Shown here in pieces: positions 5,286 through 7,224 of a DNA stretch of 7,224 bases. This DNA is from Neorhizobium sp. UBA7851 (GTDB lineage Bacteria; Pseudomonadota; Alphaproteobacteria; Rhizobiales; Rhizobiaceae): the NCBI GenBank assembly GCA_002500765.1, contig DLSX01000228.1, positions 1 through 7,224 on the forward strand, written 5' to 3'. Both the position numbers and the translations under genes were made by a program. Positions within the stretch are counted from its first letter, which is position 1, and every line of letters begins with the position of its first letter. Under the pieces are notes generated by a model. It was given only the letters and a program-made list of their open reading frames with translations, searched no databases and had not been told where the DNA came from.

Positions 5286-5698
5286 TGCTGTATTTCGTCA
5301 TCAAGGCCCTGCACCAACTGTCCGACTTCCTGCTGATCGGCGGCATGCTGATCAATGCCTTCGTTATCTCGATGGTGCCGCCGCCGATCCGGGTCGGCGT
5401 GATCGTGGCGCTGCGCAAATACGATCGGACCGTGACCACGGCAGCGCTTGCTGGTGCCTGGATTTTCGGCCTTTGGCTTGCCTTTGGTTATATCGGCTTT
5501 GCCGGCAATGGCTGGCTGCATGCCAAGCTTCTGCTGGTCGTCATCCTTTCGGCCTTGCACGGCATGCAACAGGCCGCGATGCGCAAGATGGCCGCCGATC
5601 CCAAGCTTGAGCCAAACGCCTTCGTGCGTATCGGCATGCCGGTCATTCTGATCTGTCTCATAGCCGTCGTGGCGCTCGCCGTCATCAAGCCGTTCTGA
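5285..5698 (+). CDS. Small four-helix membrane protein, HemJ/CopD-like
   Basis: This 137-residue integral membrane protein has hydrophobic helices at about 3-31, 50-73, 78-94 and 115-136 and no signal peptide. His10 in KALHQLSD within helix 1, and the block GWLHAKLLLVVILSALHG (76-93) with His79, Lys81 and His92, resemble the conserved His and W..K pattern of HemJ (the protoporphyrinogen oxidase of many alphaproteobacteria) and of CopD-type proteins. HemJ is usually somewhat longer and lies near other haem genes, which are not seen here, so a paralogue of unassigned function is more likely than the haem enzyme itself. The start overlaps the stop of the DinB-like gene by one base (TAATG), making the pair a likely two-gene unit. 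A haem-binding or redox role for the pair is speculation. The gene is clear; the family name is moderately sure. Confidence 0.72.
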   Translation: MLYFVIKALHQLSDFLLIGGMLINAFVISMVPPPIRVGVIVALRKYDRTVTTAALAGAWIFGLWLAFGYIGFAGNGWLHAKLLLVVILSALHGMQQAAMRKMAADPKLEPNAFVRIGMPVILICLIAVVALAVIKPF

Positions 5699-5719
5699 TA
5701 CCGCTTTATTCACCTTGGC

Positions 5720-5736
5720 TTGCGGATCTGCCGCAA
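5720..5736 (+). other. Short inverted repeat between the membrane protein and ddl
   Basis: TTGCGG (5720-5725) and CCGCAA (5731-5736) form a six-bp stem with an ATCTG loop, 22 bases after the preceding stop. There is no T-tract. It could be a weak terminator or an operator in the 126-base gap upstream of ddl; no convincing promoter was found in that gap. Confidence 0.25.
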
Positions 5737-5824
5737 AACAGCCCGCTTTTCATCGTCGCAAGATGCAACACGAAAAACCGATGCGGAATCGGATACCGGC
5801 GATGATCCGGATTGGAGATGGTAT

Positions 5825-6901
5825 ATGACGGGGAATTCTGACAGGCTGCGTATTGCCGTGTTGTTCGGCGGGCGTTCGGCAGAACATGACGTATCGGTGC
5901 TTTCCGCCACCAATGTCATGAACGCCCTCGATCCGGAAAAATACGACGCAGTGCCGGTCTTCGTCAGCCGCGAGGGCCGATGGCTGCTCAGCACCTTTAC
6001 GGGTGGCAGGCTTTCGAAGCCGGAAAGCGGCACCCAGGTTTGCCTGATCCCCGGCAGCAAGGGCCGTCTTCTTGCCCTTCCCGAAAGCGCTGCAGCTTAC
6101 GAATTGCCACCCCTAGACATCGTGTTTCCCGTGCTGCACGGCCTGCATGGCGAGGACGGTGCGGTTCAGGGCATGGCGGAAGTCGCGCGTGTGCCACTCG
6201 CCGGCTGCGGCATTCTCGGCTCCGCCAATGCGCTCGACAAGGATATCGCCAAGCGACTGTTCAACGACGCCGGCATCCCTGCCGCACGCTCAGCGACGAT
6301 CTATCAGGGCGACACACCGACTTTCCAGGAAATGGAACAGGCGCTCGGTCTGCCGATCTTCATCAAGCCCGCTCGCCAAGGCTCATCGGTCGGCGTCAGC
6401 AAGGTGTCGTCGAAAGACGATTACGAAGCGGCGCTTGCGGAAGGTTTTCGCCATGACAGCAAGCTTCTGGCCGAAGAATTCATCAGGGGTCGCGAGATCG
6501 AGTGTGCGGTGCTGGAGGCTCCAGACGGCAGCCTGTTCGTATCGAGGACCGGCGAAATAACGCCAGCCGATAGCCACGGCTTTTACTCCTATGATGCCAA
6601 GTATATCGATGAGGATGGTGCAGCGCTGAAAATCCCGGCCGACCTGCCGCAGGATGTCGAGGACGAGATCCGGGCACTGGCGATCACGGCGTTCCGGGCG
6701 CTCGGCTGTGACGGCATGGCGCGGGCGGATTTCTTTGTCACCGCCGATGGACGCATTCTCGTCAACGAGCTGAACACAATCCCCGGCTTTACCGATATCA
6801 GCATGTATTCCAAGGTGATGGGCGCAAGCGGTGTCAGCTATCCGCAAGTCATCGACCGCCTGGTCGACCATGGCATGGCGCGAGCAAGCCGATCGATCTG
6901 A
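5825..6901 (+). CDS. ddl: D-alanine--D-alanine ligase
   Basis: This 358-residue cytoplasmic ATP-grasp enzyme joins two D-alanines using ATP, giving the dipeptide that MurF adds to the peptidoglycan precursor. The N-terminal domain starts with VLFGGRSAEHDVSV (12-25), whose Glu20 corresponds to the substrate-binding Glu of Ddl. Family signature 1 is HGLHGEDGAVQG (105-116). In the ATP-grasp core, Lys181 in FIKPARQGSSVG and Glu218 in AEEF contact the nucleotide, and HGFYSYDAKY (251-260) carries the Tyr-containing loop usual for D-Ala rather than D-lactate acceptors. Asp302, Glu315 and Asn317 in VNELNTIPGFT are the expected Mg ligands. ATG 5825 is chosen because GGAG (5814-5817) lies 7 bases upstream and the protein then begins where the family does; 35 further in-frame residues back to 5720 look non-coding. 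Length fits the DdlA type. No mur or fts genes adjoin it, so it is outside a dcw cluster. It appears intact. Confidence 0.96.
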   Translation: MTGNSDRLRIAVLFGGRSAEHDVSVLSATNVMNALDPEKYDAVPVFVSREGRWLLSTFTGGRLSKPESGTQVCLIPGSKGRLLALPESAAAYELPPLDIVFPVLHGLHGEDGAVQGMAEVARVPLAGCGILGSANALDKDIAKRLFNDAGIPAARSATIYQGDTPTFQEMEQALGLPIFIKPARQGSSVGVSKVSSKDDYEAALAEGFRHDSKLLAEEFIRGREIECAVLEAPDGSLFVSRTGEITPADSHGFYSYDAKYIDEDGAALKIPADLPQDVEDEIRALAITAFRALGCDGMARADFFVTADGRILVNELNTIPGFTDISMYSKVMGASGVSYPQVIDRLVDHGMARASRSI

Positions 6902-6906
6902 TCGGC
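6888..6906. terminator. Hairpin over the ddl stop codon, possible convergent terminator
   Basis: GCCGATC (6888-6894) and GATCGGC (6900-6906) form a perfect seven-bp stem with a GATCT loop that spans the ddl stop (6899-6901). It lies 11 bases from the end of the convergent ATPase gene. No T-tract follows on either strand, so terminator function is a weak inference from position. Confidence 0.3.
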
Positions 6907-6917
6907 CCAACCTTAGT

Positions 6918-7224
6918 TCAGCCCTTTCCGAGGATCGTATCGAGCAGTTTTCCTTCGATTTCCGCCAGCGCCGGATCGCCATGCCGGCGCGGTCGATCTC
7001 GTGGGATTTCCAGATCGAGACTGATCCGTCCTTCATCGAGAACGATCACCCGATCGGCCATGTGTACGGCCTCGCCCACGTCATGGGTGACGAGAACTGC
7101 GGTAAAGCCGAGTTCGCGCCAGACATCCGTCACCAGATCCTGCATGCCGAGGCGCGTCAGGGCATCGAGCGCGCCGAGCGGTTCGTCGAGCGCAAGCAGG
7201 CCGGGACGGCTGACCAGCGCCCGC
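6918..7224 (-). CDS. ABC transporter ATPase, nitrate/sulfonate/taurine type, C-terminal part (partial)
   Basis: This is the C-terminal 101 codons of an ATP-binding subunit that enters from the right edge; its start lies outside the window. The Walker B and D-loop are seen in LLALDEPLGALD, with the catalytic Glu after Asp, and the switch His is in VLVTHDVGEAV. Walker A and the LSGGQ signature would be beyond the edge. The run LGALDALTR, followed by LVTDVWRELGFTAVLVTHD and a tail with RPRRHGDPALAEIEGKLLDTILG, is typical of the SsuB/TauB/NrtD group that powers import of alkanesulfonates, taurine, nitrate or related anions. SsuB is the closest by eye, but this is not certain. It is unlikely to serve the amino-acid permeases at 1618-3227: it belongs to a different ATPase subfamily, is on the opposite strand, and is 3.7 kb away. 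It converges on ddl with a 16-base gap. Confidence 0.9.
   Translation of the reverse strand, partial: RALVSRPGLLALDEPLGALDALTRLGMQDLVTDVWRELGFTAVLVTHDVGEAVHMADRVIVLDEGRISLDLEIPRDRPRRHGDPALAEIEGKLLDTILGKG

Noticed and set aside
5720..5824. In-frame upstream extension of ddl
   Set aside because: The 35 extra residues do not look like the Ddl N-terminus, and the Shine-Dalgarno at 5814-5817 serves ATG 5825.

Overview
The window looks like ordinary chromosomal DNA from an alphaproteobacterium of the Rhizobiaceae (Rhizobium/Agrobacterium-like). Support for this comes from the GC-rich, C/G-ending codon usage, a usg gene (a family found mainly in alphaproteobacteria), a palindromic intergenic repeat that resembles the rhizobial RIME elements, and protein sequences that look rhizobial throughout. 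This placement is by recognition, not by a database search.

Left part (1-3227). A minus-strand gene runs off the left edge. It encodes a signal peptide followed by an Arg/Gln/Glu-rich disordered segment and is probably the N-terminus of an OmpA-family envelope protein. Across a 344-base divergent control region lies a plus-strand polar amino-acid ABC transporter operon: a periplasmic binding protein (680-1465), an intergenic hairpin terminator (1487-1521), and two HisQ/HisM-type permeases joined by an ATGA overlap (1618-2400, 2397-3227). No ATPase gene belongs to this operon within the window, so the transporter must borrow one or use one encoded elsewhere.

Middle part (3228-4718). This holds usg (87 aa, function unknown) and then a SAM-dependent methyltransferase with an N-terminal TPR. 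Both have inverted repeats in their leaders. The one before the methyltransferase pairs directly with its Shine-Dalgarno sequence. A 140-base RIME-like palindromic element follows and ends 19 bases before the next start codon.

Right part (4719-7224). A DinB-fold metal-binding protein and a four-helix HemJ/CopD-like membrane protein are joined by a TAATG overlap. They are followed by a D-alanine--D-alanine ligase for peptidoglycan precursor synthesis. A convergent minus-strand gene, the C-terminal part of a nitrate/sulfonate/taurine-type ABC ATPase, enters from the right edge.

I found no phage genes, insertion sequence, CRISPR array, tRNA, rRNA, toxin-antitoxin or defence system. The observations most worth following up are regulatory: the Shine-Dalgarno-sequestering stem at 3650-3706, the hairpin before usg, the split transcription of the ABC operon, and a possible EcfG-type stress promoter before the left-hand envelope gene.
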